A DNA stretch of 64,000 nt, taken from assembly GCA_932521035.1 (NCBI GenBank), contig OW051494.1:1908001-1972000 (forward strand). Direction: 5' to 3'. The position numbers were made by a program, and so were the translations under genes. Of the stretch, positions 46,670-56,571 are shown in pieces. Source of the DNA: Oscheius dolichura (Eukaryota; Nematoda; Chromadorea; Rhabditida; Rhabditidae). The notes under the pieces are model-generated. The model made no database searches. It had not been told where the DNA came from and was given only the letters and a program-made list of their open reading frames with translations. Position 1 is the stretch's first letter, and each line of letters begins with the position of its first letter.

Positions 46670-47838
46670 TGAAGAACAACGAGAGGAATGCCCTGTACGT
46701 ACAGTGTCAGCTCAAAACAGTTACCGGTAATGAAGATAATGAAGATTATATGTCCTATCTGTTTTATGGCCGGTGGCCACGCGGCCCAGTCAGGTCAGGG
46801 GGTCGCGGACTCGGATCCAGGATAGAATCTGGGAGATCTCCCGGTTTGTGACCAGCCAGGACCTCGGCTTCATCTTGTGAACCGGCGAGAGTCCCAACGG
46901 CCTGGAGGAGGACGATAAGGATGAGAGGACGGTGGACGACGACGAGAGAGTAGCCGAGACAGGAGAGGCCGATGGAACGAGAGCCGAAACATTTCCATTG
47001 GATTCTCCCGGTTATTTCCAATTTTTTTGCTCCCAGTGGTTACCTGGCGTGTCCTGCACTAATATTCGAAAGAAAATCGGCGAAAAAAAAGGTTTGGAAA
47101 ATAGAGCCCCCCCCCCCCCAACGTCACGCAAAATTGCAGAAAAATTCGTCCGAAACGGGTCGTTTTTGTTTCGGCCGTGGTACTAAGCGGCCGTTGATAA
47201 TTATGGCCGCGGTCATCATACCGCGTTTTCAAATCATCGGTGGCCGGAGCTTGGCCGTCCCAATGGAACATGTGGCTGGGCGACATGCTCGGCATTTCTT
47301 GGCATGAGCTTGACATTTGTATAAAATCGATGTCTAGCTGTTAAAAAACTCATTGTCCTTCTATCAATGTCGGCGATATTGGTATTTTAAAATAACAGCA
47401 TTGGCATTGATTTAATGGGAATGTCGAGCTCACGGCGAGAATGACGACTAGCCCTATTGCACACCCACAGTCGTTTATTTCTTTGAACGTCTTCAAATAG
47501 CAGCTACTAGAAGTAAAAGAAATTTCAAGGCGGCTGGTTTTCCTCATTGAAGAGTTTGGATTTATCGTTATGCGAAAAAAAGCATGGGGAAATTCGTGGA
47601 ATAAACGTTCCTAGAGTTGTTGCATACACGCCTCTGAATGTGTGAGAGCTCGAAAAATAATGGGTTATTCGTTTTATTATTTCTAATAATTGCAATCGTT
47701 TGATTCTCGTTGAATTACATATCAAAGTACAAATGCGGCGAAAACATTCATTGCTTCTACTAATGGGACCTGTTTTTTGCTCATGCGTTCTGTTCTTATA
47801 TAAACTTCTTCCTCACTTCATTTCAGCAAGAATTTTAG
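46670..47838. other. spacer upstream of DGAT2
   Basis: No convincing gene. It contains a 13-base C run at 47107-47119. If the alternative splice of the coiled-coil gene is used, its coding sequence would continue here (MKNNERNALYVQCQLKTV). Confidence 0.4.
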
Positions 47839-49167
47839 ATGCTCTCCAAATCTCACCTACTGGAAAGGATGCCAACTATTAATTGGAAGCCCCAGCTTCA
47901 AGTAGCTGCCGTGATACACTTTGTATTTGTCTGGGTCTTGCTGCCAATATATAGTCTATGGGTGAGTGTTTCTCATTTGTATTTGTTGAATTTTATTTTA
48001 TAGCTTCCATTTTATATTCTTTACACACGATATTGGCCATTGATGGGTGCTTACATTGCTTGGACAGTGTACAATAGGACGGCTCCACGTCGTGGCTCTT
48101 TCGGAGGATGGGTATGTTATTTCGATTGTTTTGTTTCTAATTGATTTGTTTAGCAATGGTATAGAACCTCTGCTCTTTGGAAACTATTTGCTGATTATTT
48201 CCCAATACGCCTTATAAAAACAGCGGACTTATCTCCGGAGAAAAATTATATCATCGGGTAATTCTTGCAATATTTATGCACTTTTTTATTTGTAGAAGTC
48301 ATCCACATGGCGTACTTTCTATTGGAGGCTTTACCCATATGGCTACAGATGGTACAGGTTTTTCTAAGCTGTTTCCTAGAATTACAGCCACCATTCTAAC
48401 TTTAAATGGACAGTTTTATTTTCCATTTCGCCGAGATATTGGCCTCGCATTAGGTTTATTGTTAGATTATATTTTAATGTTAATTATTTTCAGGAGGCGT
48501 CGAATCATCTAAAGAATCGTTAACGTATCTGCTTAACAATCCTGGAAAAGGTTCGTCACATTTTATAAAAATCAACTATTAATTACAGGAAGAGCCATTT
48601 GCATTGTGATTGGAGGAGCTACAGAAGCACTTGACGCTCGCCCAAACTGCTATGATGTGAACATTTTATCTCGGCGAGGATTTTGCCGGTACGCTATTGA
48701 ATATGGAGCTGACCTCGTGCCTATGTACAATTTTGGAGAAAATGATGTATTTGAGCAAATGTATAACCCAAAAGGATCATATTTACGAGACGTCCAGGTA
48801 TTTTACCTTAGTTCAAAAGATTGGTTTTTAGATAAAAATTAAAAATGCTGTCGGATTTTGTCCGCCTTTATTTTATGGCAGTGGTCTTCTCAATAAATTT
48901 TTTGGAATATTGCCACGTAGAAAGCCGATCACATCAGTTATGGGAGCGCCGATTTCGTAAGTTGTTTTCTAATCTAATTTGGTCGTGTGATTCTTTGCTA
49001 TTTATATGTACAGCCAATCCATTTACAGAGTAATGAAGAATCCTAATCCCACAAAGGAAGAAGTTGACGAGCTGCACATTCGTTACTGTGATGCGCTGAT
49101 GAATCTCTTCGAAGACCACAAGCATCTCCACAACATTCCGCAGGACGTACATCTTAATTTGTATTGA
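47839..49167 (+). CDS. diacylglycerol/monoacylglycerol acyltransferase, DGAT2 family
   Basis: ER-membrane enzyme that transfers a fatty acyl group from acyl-CoA to di- or monoacylglycerol in triacylglycerol synthesis. Eight exons: 47839-47961, 48004-48111, 48154-48257, 48296-48453, 48494-48550, 48589-48797, 48832-48956, 49029-49167, giving 340 aa, a usual length. An N-terminal membrane hairpin (VIHFVFVWVLLPIYSLW, FYILYTRYWPLMGAYIAW) is followed by the catalytic HPHG motif (YIIGSHPHGVLSIGGF). Then come GGATEALDA and RRGFCRYAIEYGADLVPMYN, GEND, and the C-terminal NPTKEEVDELHIRYCDALMN typical of the family. For the last intron, the first acceptor would create a stop, so the one at 49028 was chosen. 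The ATG directly follows a TTTTAG. The substrate (DAG, MAG or wax alcohol) cannot be decided from sequence. Confidence 0.93.
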
Positions 49168-49592
49168 TTTTAATTTTGTCTAGTTTTCATATTGTCATAC
49201 TTGTAGAAGTGTTTTATTTGCTGCCAATTAAAGAGTTTTACTTTTAGGCAGTTAGCACGCAATTTTGGCTGTTTTTAGTTTTTCGAAGGCAAGGATATGA
49301 GTCATCGGAACACTTCAATGGAATCGACATGCCCGATAAATTTGAAAAACGGCTGGATTACAGAACTAAAACCATCAGCGGAACCAAAAATGATTCAATG
49401 AATTGGGCCAATGCGAGCTGCCCACTATCATTCTCTGTGTTTATCTCTTCCCTGCCACACTGCGGCTTGTTTTCTCTAAAAGAGATCTTGTGTTGTTTAT
49501 CTTGTATCGGATCGTAGACTTGTTCCTCCTCCTTACAATACAATACAAGACGACATTGCAAGTTGCAACTGTCTTATTTTATATCATTTTTT
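49168..49592. other. region between two convergent gene ends
   Basis: Contains DGAT2's AATTAAA at about 49230. ORFs occur on both strands (hydrophobic on plus at 49403-49765, hydrophilic on minus at 49358-49561), but they are antisense to each other and neither has a convincing splice context. I do not call a gene. Confidence 0.35.
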
Positions 49593-50098
49593 TCATCTCA
49601 TGTACTCTGCGGAGTAGTTTCGTTTATCTCGTATCAGCCGTTCGACGAAACTGTCATCAATTCCTAGATCAACATCCACTGTCTCACCGCCGTCGGGGCC
49701 ATCAAAAGGTTTTCCAAAAACGAAGAGTATCCCTGGAGCCTATTGTGTTTATGAACAACACCTAGATAACCGCTTGCACTACGGACAGCCGTTAGCTTCC
49801 AGAAATCTTCAGACATCTTGAAGCCCACAGGAGCACACAATCGTAAAGAAGTAAAAAACGGTACTGAAACAGCGTTATTTTTAGTAGTTTCAGGGGTTCC
49901 TACTTTGACGACGATCCAGAAACTTTCGGTCTTGTTTGAATAATTGATCACGAGGATATATTTCTAAGTTGCGTTCTTGTGAGGCCCTGTCAGGCTTGGG
50001 TTGGGCTCCAAGGAATGTTTTACCCAGCCTAATCAGAAAGGCAGAGGTGCGAGAGACCTGTAACTATTCAGAGAACGAGGGCTGTGCGATACGGGCAT
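49593..50098 (-). CDS. unrecognised 130-residue protein
   Basis: Four minus-strand exons, 50098-50093, 50057-49904, 49863-49771 and 49732-49593, join in phase with introns of 35, 40 and 38 nt. This gives 130 aa beginning MP|VSRTSAFLIRLGKTFLG. The first exon is only ATGCCC. The basic, amphipathic start could be a mitochondrial presequence. Later blocks are RNLEIYPRDQLFKQDRKF, PVGFKMSEDFWKLTAVRS and FGKPFDGPDGGETVDVDLG, ending NYSAEYMR. An ATATAAAATAAG stretch follows the stop. A TATCGATA palindrome lies about 30 bp upstream of the ATG, resembling a DRE-type promoter element. Structure and phase make it a good gene; no family recognised. Confidence 0.6.
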
Positions 50099-50499
50099 TT
50101 TTCAATATACATTCGATAATGTAGATTCGATATCGATATATTGTCCAACCCTGCTACCCACAGATTGAAGATTGCTGTAGGAGAAAAGCTGTATAAAGAA
50201 ATCCATATAGACCTTGACAAGGATGTAGAATACGCTTCGATGGCACTGGATCGTCATTTTGTCATACAATACACTACCGAGGCAGGAGCCGTTCCCATTT
50301 GATGTTCTGAGAATTCTCGCTACGGTAGGTTTACTCTTCCCGGTGGATCCCCAATCAGGGAACTCCAGTTACGTCCATGAGGCTGACTAAAATAGAGAGG
50401 ACTTTTACTCGAGCCCTTATTTTATCCGACACCGAGTCTCTTTTCCGTTTTTCCTTCCCCTGAAGCATCTCTTTTGACCTGGAACCTTCTATTTTGGAC

Positions 50500-51250
50500 T
50501 AGAGCCCACTGCGCTGTTGTTCTCATTCGCTGCAATAATAAGCGAGAAGGATTCCCTTTTCAAGATTGCAAAGTGGTCCAAGTCCAGCTTTGTGACACAA
50601 TTCCAACGGAATATGCTTCAATCCTCTCCCGTTACCGATCTATCATAATAGAGAAGACAATGGATGGATGGATGCCGTCTGCTGCCCCTCTCATTCAGGT
50701 AACATCCTACCGTAGCCACGGTTTCGGCTTATTAAGGACAACAATTTTTAGTGTATGTGATTTTAGCTCCTGCTGGCAGAGGCCAACCCGACGCTTTGGT
50801 ATTTCCAGCTGCCCGTTTATAGCAGGGAGCATTTCCTTCTGGAAACTGAAATAGAAGAACAGAACCTGGAAAGATGAAGGATACGACGAGGAGGACTGGT
50901 TGGATAGACCTGTTGGGGCAGTTGGAGCAATCACTTTCAGGGAGACGACTCGGAACAGGGATTCGTGATAGACATCTCCGATTACTACATCTTCCTGTCC
51001 GAACGTCTTTCCGGTAATACGGTCAGTTTGGAGGGGAAACAGGACACTCCTCTCATTATAGCACTACTGTACTTGGTGTAGCGTCTTGAAAGAAGACACT
51101 GGATCCTTTGTCTCTCAATGGATCAATGATTTCCTGCCCAAGACGCCGTTCGATAGATCCGGTCTCTATGAACACTGCGCCGAGCACAAGGTCAATTACG
51201 GGAGGATAAAGAGCCATCTTGAGAACATCTTGGAGAGAACTGGCGATTAA
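50500..51250 (+). CDS. unrecognised multi-exon gene with Cys/His-containing C-terminus (5' end unresolved)
   Basis: Exons ending at 50698, then 50767-50814, 50855-50911, 50941-51021 and 51062-51250, are all phase 0. Segments: SAAPLIQ|LLLAEANPTLWYFQLP, then KDEGYDEEDWLDRP, GFVIDISDYYIFLSERLSGN and HYCTWCSVLKEDTGSFVSQW. It ends LENILERTGD with AATAAA (51249) overlapping the stop. CTWC with the later HCAEH could be a zinc-binding pair, but this is a guess. The intron 50912-50940 is only 29 nt, which is doubtful. In the first exon a second frame also reads well (SEKDSLFKIAKWSKSSF), so the 5' model may need correction or contain a frameshift. No start codon was identified. The minus-strand ORF opposite the last exon is its shadow. 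Confidence 0.5.
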
Positions 51251-51259
51251 TAAATTTGT

Positions 51260-51900
51260 GATTACTACTGCCTGTAGTGTTATTCTACCCATCTCTTGAC
51301 ACAGATGTCCCCACCTCGTAGACTCTGGCCGATGCTTCTCTCTCTCTAGGGAAAGGTTTATGGTAGACACTGGTATTGTAGGAGAGGATCTACAGGTGGG
51401 TCTAATATTTTCACAAAAATTGAAGCCTCTATGAAAACCTCCTCCGATTGTCTTTCACATTCTTTCACAGGAGGACCAGATTAGACAAGCTGGGGATATA
51501 GCAGGAAAAATAACAGGCTTCGTATCGTCCCCCCTCCCCACGTGCCTGTACTGAACAAGGGGTTCATTCCTTTATATCAGTTTACGAACAGTACAGTGGC
51601 CGACAGCGAAGGAGACTGCCGTACATGCCACAGAAGGGGGAGAACGGGGAAGGAGACTCTTGCAATTTTCTCCTGCAATTTTACAGATTAATGAAGGCAC
51701 CGTAGCGGCCACTCCGGGACGACACCTGCCGGTGTCTCTCCCGGAGTTTGCCCTTCGATAACTCTTTTAATTATATTTCCAGGTCAAAAAATAGCCTCCT
51801 CCAAATGGAATAATTTCCCTTTCCAAATATTGACGGTGTGTTCCAAAAAAGAACGGCTGTCCCCGTTGTCCGTCTGTTGTTTTATGGAAATGAGCCCGTC
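51260..51900. other. spacer upstream of the cysteine-rich peptide gene
   Basis: No gene supported. Confidence 0.4.
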
Positions 51901-51909
51901 CTCTGGGAG

Positions 51910-51916
51910 TATAAAA
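51910..51916 (+). promoter_or_regulatory. TATA box of the cysteine-rich peptide gene
   Basis: TATAAAA lies 44 nt before the ATG at 51954, in the context GGGAGTATAAAATCACCC, the right spacing for a transcription start about 15 nt before the ATG. No splice acceptor separates it from the ATG, so this gene is probably not trans-spliced, unlike its neighbours. Confidence 0.65.
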
Positions 51917-51953
51917 TCACCCACCGGCACAGAGCCACCATCCCCCATTCAAA

Positions 51954-52276
51954 ATGAAGCGTCTCCTCCTCTCTATCCTCCTCTTCTCCGTCGTCCTGGC
52001 TTCTACTGGAATAGTCTCGGAGAATCCTGAAGGAGGACCAGCCGCCGTCGTCCCCGAGGATGGCCACCCTGCCGAGATATCGTCTGCCCTGATGGCCCAC
52101 GTCGAGGAGAATGGACTGGACCGGGTGATGAGAGTCAAGAGATACTGTGGCTGTTGTGGAGGTATCTCCCCTTCGATCTGTTCCCTTCAATTATTACAGG
52201 CTGCTGTGGCTGTGGCTGTATGTGTGCCAGTATGCCCCCGGCCACTGGCTGCCCCTGCATGGGATGCTGTGGATAA
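51954..52276 (+). CDS. secreted cysteine-rich propeptide
   Basis: Two exons, 51954-52161 and 52200-52276, give 94 aa. The signal peptide (MKRLLLSILLFSVVLAS) is followed by a propeptide of about 45 residues (EGGPAAVVPEDGHPAEISS onward). A dibasic site, RVMRVKR, then releases a 31-residue C-terminal peptide that starts YCGCCGGCCGCGCMCASM and ends CPCMGCCG. It has twelve Cys, mostly in CC and CxC pairs, with Gly making up most of the rest. The intron falls inside the mature peptide. TATA box at 51910, AATAAA at 52297. This is the layout of an antimicrobial or metal-binding secreted peptide, but I do not recognise a family and toxin-like activity is not implied. It is convergent with the next gene. 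Confidence 0.75.
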
Positions 52277-52296
52277 CCTAGTCCTCCCCGTTTTTC

Positions 52297-52302
52297 AATA
52301 AA
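52297..52302 (+). terminator. polyadenylation signal
   Basis: AATAAA 20 nt after the stop of the cysteine-rich peptide gene. The minus-strand signal of the convergent gene lies within the following 15 bp, so the two transcripts probably overlap at their 3' ends. Confidence 0.7.
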
Positions 52303-52324
52303 CTTATTTATTTTACTTTTCATT

Positions 52325-53811
52325 TTATCTCGCGACGAAATCCTCCAGTCGGCGTTGCTGCGGATTGCCTCCATCTTCTTGATGGCGACGATGGTCGTGA
52401 TCCAGTGCGTCGTCCAGAACTGTGTAGGCAGTGGTCCCAGCTAGACTCATAAAATTGATCAAAACGCCACCGTCAAATAACTGAAATCATTTACTTAGGG
52501 TTTCCAAAAAGAAATTTACTCACGTGGACGTATTTGTTGAGCTGTTTTTGCAGCGCCTGGTATTGTTTTTTTCCTTGAAATAGCTCTTGGGGGGCGACAG
52601 TCCGGGTCAAATCCACATAGCGGACCTGTTCTTCAAGTTTCACCAGCTTTGGGTGAAGGATGCTGTACAGCCCCTGGACATCATACGATGCGTTTAAAAC
52701 GACACCGATTGCCTGAAAATAATTTTTTTAGAGGCGCTCATTTCACGCAGCATATAGTCCATTTCAAACGCAGAGGTATCGAAAATCGAATTAGTTAAAG
52801 GTTTAATCGATCTAGATCGGGCATTTTCCCATCTAGATGGTCCAACCTCAAACTTTTGCATGCATTTTTATGGAAATTTCACACATGTTTTGGTTGTTTT
52901 TATCATTGCATTTGCTTATTCGGACGATGAACTATCCAAAAAACATAAAAATTGTTGGAATTTATGTCAAATCCTATGATCGAAAAATGTGCAAGAAATT
53001 GAACTCGAAAAATTTGAATGCCTGCGCCGCCCGCGAATTACTTTTCAATTTGAAGCAGACTATAGTAAGTCGTCTTCTACTACAGAGCTTGTCTCATTGA
53101 ATTTTTTAACGATACCTCGAGGCTTCAGTGAGTTCTATTGAATTTTTATCTCTTTTTAGGGGTTGCAGCGGTAAAGCAGAGTTTAATAAATGCCTTACCC
53201 GTCGTACAGCAGGATGAACCACGGGAGCGGCAGGTGCCGGAGAGATCGCCGTCGTCGGCGACTGGACTGGAGACACAGCCGTCATGGTCAAATCACCCAC
53301 AGAGAGAATAGTCGAAATATCCGGGGACAGAGCTGTCGACAGCTCCGATTCCTCACCCCCATCAAGTGCGTAGACGGCTTCTCGGCGCTTGCCGTAGAAG
53401 TACGGCTCCTGAAAAGCAGAAATTAATTAGGAAGAACCCCAACAAGGTAATCAAGGGAATTCCCCAATCGTCAAGCTCATTTTTTTCCATTTTTGTAGGA
53501 AATGAAACAGAAAAATCTACTTTAACTGGAAGGGAGACTCAATTCAGGAAAAAAAAACCCACAATGAAGGACGCCGTGTCCGATGAGTAAGAGTTTGTTG
53601 CGGTTCTTGCCCTGTCTCCGGCATCGTAGCCTGGCTCCTCCGGATCATCAATAGCCGAGATTCTTGAAATCGACTGAAAAAGAAATGATTGATGTAACAG
53701 TAGACATACATAAATAAAAAAAAATTCTGTTTAAGTAGAACATACGTCGGCCGTGGAGACCCCATCAATATCTCCGGCTGGGAATTCTTCGACAAGTTTT
53801 TGACGATCCAT
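52325..53811 (-). CDS. unrecognised protein with TMTAV motif
   Basis: Five phase-0 exons (53811-53746, 53673-53563, 53408-53199, 52712-52524, 52480-52325) give 243 aa. The start MDRQKLVEEFPAGDIDGVST lies 7 nt after a TTTTTCAG acceptor. The acidic, Ser-rich N-terminal half contains YDAGDRARTATNSYSSDTAS and SVGDLTMTAVSPVQSPTTAI, then Pro/Ala-rich sequence. The C-terminal half looks folded: GVVLNASYDVQGLYSILHPK, LEEQVRYVDLTRTVAPQEL, FDGGVLINFMSLAGTTAYTV. It ends with a charged tail, RRLEDFVAR. The TMTAV string recurs many times in the glycine-rich gene 1.6 kb away. Exon model confidence is high from phase agreement; function is unknown. An ATG further upstream (53879) encodes a hydrophobic start but lies beyond the acceptor. 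Confidence 0.68.
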
Positions 53812-53819
53812 CGGAACTC

Positions 53820-54168
53820 TGAAAAAGAAACTATTTGTGTGATAAACGGCAGAAGGGCCAGCCAAAGGGGCAAAACCATGGTGATTCTTGTAAAGGAGGA
53901 GCCGATCTGTGCTTATCCCCCTTCTTTTGGTCTTCTCGAAAGATTATTCGGTTAAAATAGAGAAATACAAAGCGGAATTGGACGAACTAGACTGGGAGAG
54001 CGGCACTTCAGCCCTCCAAGAGATTTTTGACAATTTTTATGTTTCACACGACTCTGCCTGGCTTCTTTTGGGTTTAAATTTGTCGACTTTGCTTGTTAGG
54101 CTCAATTTTTAGTGTATAATCGATTAACAACGCCGAGAAAGGATATTTACTCTGTTCAGTGGCTCACT
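53820..54168. other. spacer
   Basis: A short plus-strand stretch at 53940-54050 reads acceptably as protein (KDYSVKIEKYKAELDELDW) but has no clear start or splice partners. Not called. Confidence 0.3.
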
Positions 54169-54333
54169 GTAATCCCTCGAGTAGCTGTTCTCGGTGTCTA
54201 GCTGGCTGAATCGAGCCACTTTGGAAATATAAACCTCTCAGAAAGGCAATCACCCTGTCGGGGAACGAATGAATCGAAATTTAAACATTTGGTGCTTTCT
54301 CGACAGAAAGAGAACAGCCACTCGAGGGATTAC
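54169..54333. mobile_element. foldback/MITE-like element with 23-bp inverted ends
   Basis: The left end GTAATCCCTCGAGTAGCTGT and the inverse of the right end match over 23 bp with one mismatch. The element is 165 bp and non-coding. Ends reading CTGTAATCC/GGATTACGG recall mariner-like termini, but I cannot define a target duplication with confidence. Confidence 0.75.
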
Positions 54334-54623
54334 GGTAGGTCATTGCATAGTGTAGCTCTCCTTGAAAAATTTGAACGCCGGAGCCCGGCTTGACCAGTTT
54401 TAACAGAAAAAGAAAGCGACCTGGGGTTATTTTTTGTAAAAAAACAGTTAACAACGGTCATAAGCAGTTTTTCGCTTTCCAAAAAGTTGAAATAGTACGA
54501 AATCGAGTTATTTTTTGACTAGAAATAGCAGTACTCAACGACCCGTGCCGAGCTCCCAAAATTCCGGCCTGGAGTGTTGAAGCCAATGCGTTTTTCTATC
54601 ATTTTTCTTTTTTAGGTCGCTTT

Positions 54624-54916
54624 TAAAGGAACACCGGCACAGGTTCAAAAATTAGACGCGCGCGGGAAAATCGTTGCGGTGACGAGCCGTTTAAAACAAT
54701 TTCAACAATTGTTTCCCGTATGATTTTTCAATATTTCTTTTTGAAAAAATGATCAGCACATTCCAATTAGTGAAAACAGTAAAAATTACAAAAAACGTAT
54801 GCCACAATATGGAAAAAAATAACTGGAAAGCAATTTTTTTGGCCGATGAAAAGCAAACGCGCCCCAAGCTACTGCGCTCAGCGAAGTGCGGGAAAAGCTG
54901 TGCCGGTGTTCCTTTA
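54624..54916. mobile_element. MITE with perfect 19-bp terminal inverted repeats
   Basis: TAAAGGAACACCGGCACAG at 54624-54642 has a perfect inverse complement at 54898-54916. The inner sequence is AT-rich, without coding capacity. The ends share AAAGGAAC(A/C)CC with the BCKDHA-intron element at 14277. Confidence 0.88.
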
Positions 54917-55443
54917 ACCATTGTATCACCGCCAGCACAAGGAGCGCCTGTCTCTAGTAAACTGTAAAGAAAAAGAGCCAATCTCTCAAAAAAGCAGCAA
55001 TCTACCAGTTGAACCCATTGAGGCCAGTCAGTGGCTCGAGCCTTTTTCAAACGCGCTCTTTTTTTCTATTGGCTTGGCACTAGCTTGTAAGCAACGGCGC
55101 GGCCGTCAAGAGGTTAGTTTCTATCAGTTCTACCCCAAAATAATAAGTGCAACAAACCTCTGTAGGAGAAGGGGTAGAAGAACGGCGAAGGAGATCAACC
55201 GCCGGACGAAGAAATTCACTAAGGAATGAATTATTCAAACAGAAGCGGCCCTTTCCGTAGTTGACCGGTTTGGTCAGGTATAGCGTCGGACATCTGTCTA
55301 GTCCATGTCGAAACGGGGCTGTGCGTATACAAAAAAGGACATAGATTTTTTCGTTTTTGAACTTCGAGATCCAGGATGAGGAGGCTTTGAAGCCAGCAGC
55401 ATATCCCTTCTGCAGCATAGCCCCTGCGGGTGGATCGTCTACT

Positions 55444-56571
55444 ATGACTGCTGTCGGAGGAGCACCTGGAGGCCAGTCCACGATGACCGCTGTCGGCGCC
55501 CCGATTGGAGGATCTTCAACTATGACCGCTGTCGGAGGAGCCCCTATGGGCGGATCTTCTACCATGACCGCTGTTGGAGCCGCGCCCGGAGGACGTTCTA
55601 CCATGACTGCTGTCGGCGCCCCCATCGGAGGATCATCCACCATGACTGCCGTTGGAGAAGCCCCTGGAGGCCAGTTGACCATGACTGCTGTCGGATCCGT
55701 CGGAGGAGGCCGCTCTACGATGACCGCTGTCGGAGGCGCCCCCTCTGGAGGATTTGGTGGTGCCCCCTCTGGAGGATTTGGTGGAGCCCCTGCTGGAGCT
55801 GGTGGTGCCCCCTCTGGAGGATTTGGTGGTGCCCCCTCTGGAGGATTTGGTGGTGCCCCCTCTGGAGCTGGTGGTGCCCCCTCTGGAGGATTTGGTGGAG
55901 CCCCTGCTGGAGCTGGTGGTGCCCCCTCTGGAGGATTTGGTGGTGCCCCCTCTGGAGGATTTGGTGGTGCCCCCTCTGGAGGATTTGGTGGTGCCCCCTC
56001 TGGAGGATTTGGTGGTGCCCCCCCTGGAGGATTTGGTGGTGCCCCCTCTGGAGGATTTGGTGGTGCCCCCTCTGGAGGATTTGGTGGTGCCCCCTCTGGA
56101 GGATTTGGTGGTGCCCCCCCTGGAGGATTTGGTGGTGCCCCCTCTGGAGGATTTGGTGGTGCCCCCTCTGGAGGATTTGGTGGTGCCCCCTCTGGAGGAT
56201 TTGGTGGTGCCCCCCCTGGAGGATTTGGTGGTGCCCCCTCTGGAGGATTTGGTGGTGCCCCCTCTGGAGGATTTGGTGGTGCCCCCTCTGGAGGATTTGG
56301 TGGTGCCCCCTCTGGAGGATTTGGTGGTGCCCCTGCTGGAGCTGGTGGAGGAGGAGGAGGAGGCCAGTCGGCCTACTTCGGTGTTACCGGCGGTGGTGGA
56401 AGCGGAGCCACGTCCTGCTACTTCGGAGCCCCTGGAGGCGCTACAGGTGGCGGTGTCCCCAAAACTGGAGGAGCCCCTGCTGGTGGAATCCCCGGCCAGT
56501 CCGTCTACATGGGTGCTGGAAGCGGAGGCGCCGGCGGAGGAGCTACATCTGCCTACTTCGCTCCCAAGTAG
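55444..56571 (+). CDS. glycine-rich repeat protein with STMTAVGG units
   Basis: The first ATG after a CTTCTGCAG acceptor (ending 55415) opens MTAVGGAPGGQSTMTAVGAP. The frame continues open to 56571 (376 aa); an upstream exon with another start is possible, since the frame is open back to about 55357. Residues 1-100 contain eight MTAVG units in a GG(S/Q/R)STMTAVG context. Next come about 25 copies of GAPSGGFG or variants (GAPAGAG, GAPPGGFG). The C-terminal 80 residues are non-repetitive but Gly-rich, with three aromatic blocks: QSAYFG, SCYFG and QSVYMG, ending SAYFAPK. AATAAA at 56578. No signal peptide is visible from this start. It resembles structural or eggshell/cuticle-type Gly-rich proteins in composition only. 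Confidence 0.7.
   Translation: MTAVGGAPGGQSTMTAVGAPIGGSSTMTAVGGAPMGGSSTMTAVGAAPGGRSTMTAVGAPIGGSSTMTAVGEAPGGQLTMTAVGSVGGGRSTMTAVGGAPSGGFGGAPSGGFGGAPAGAGGAPSGGFGGAPSGGFGGAPSGAGGAPSGGFGGAPAGAGGAPSGGFGGAPSGGFGGAPSGGFGGAPSGGFGGAPPGGFGGAPSGGFGGAPSGGFGGAPSGGFGGAPPGGFGGAPSGGFGGAPSGGFGGAPSGGFGGAPPGGFGGAPSGGFGGAPSGGFGGAPSGGFGGAPSGGFGGAPAGAGGGGGGGQSAYFGVTGGGGSGATSCYFGAPGGATGGGVPKTGGAPAGGIPGQSVYMGAGSGGAGGGATSAYFAPK
55737..56348. repeat. 24-bp coding minisatellite
   Basis: Near-perfect tandem units of GGATTTGGTGGTGCCCCCTC plus TGGA, about 25 copies, some shortened (GGAGCTGGTGGTGCC). Homogeneity is high and units recur as higher-order blocks of four (three S units, one P unit), which indicates recent expansion. 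Confidence 0.95.

Noticed and set aside
49358-49765. ORFs on both strands between DGAT2 and the next gene
   Set aside because: They are antisense to one another, lack starts in good context and overlap a convergent 3' region.
51056-51370. Minus-strand ORF with an RNase III-like string (IDLVLGAVFIETGS)
   Set aside because: It is antisense to the last exon of the 50.5-51.25 kb gene, which has consistent phase and a poly(A) signal. No catalytic glutamate cluster or second motif is present.
54691-55050. 119-codon minus ORF
   Set aside because: Most of it lies inside the 54624-54916 MITE and runs through its inverted end; no splice signals fit.
55080-55682. 200-codon minus ORF with TAVIVDDPP repeats
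   Set aside because: Antisense reading of the STMTAVGG repeats; no splice or start support.
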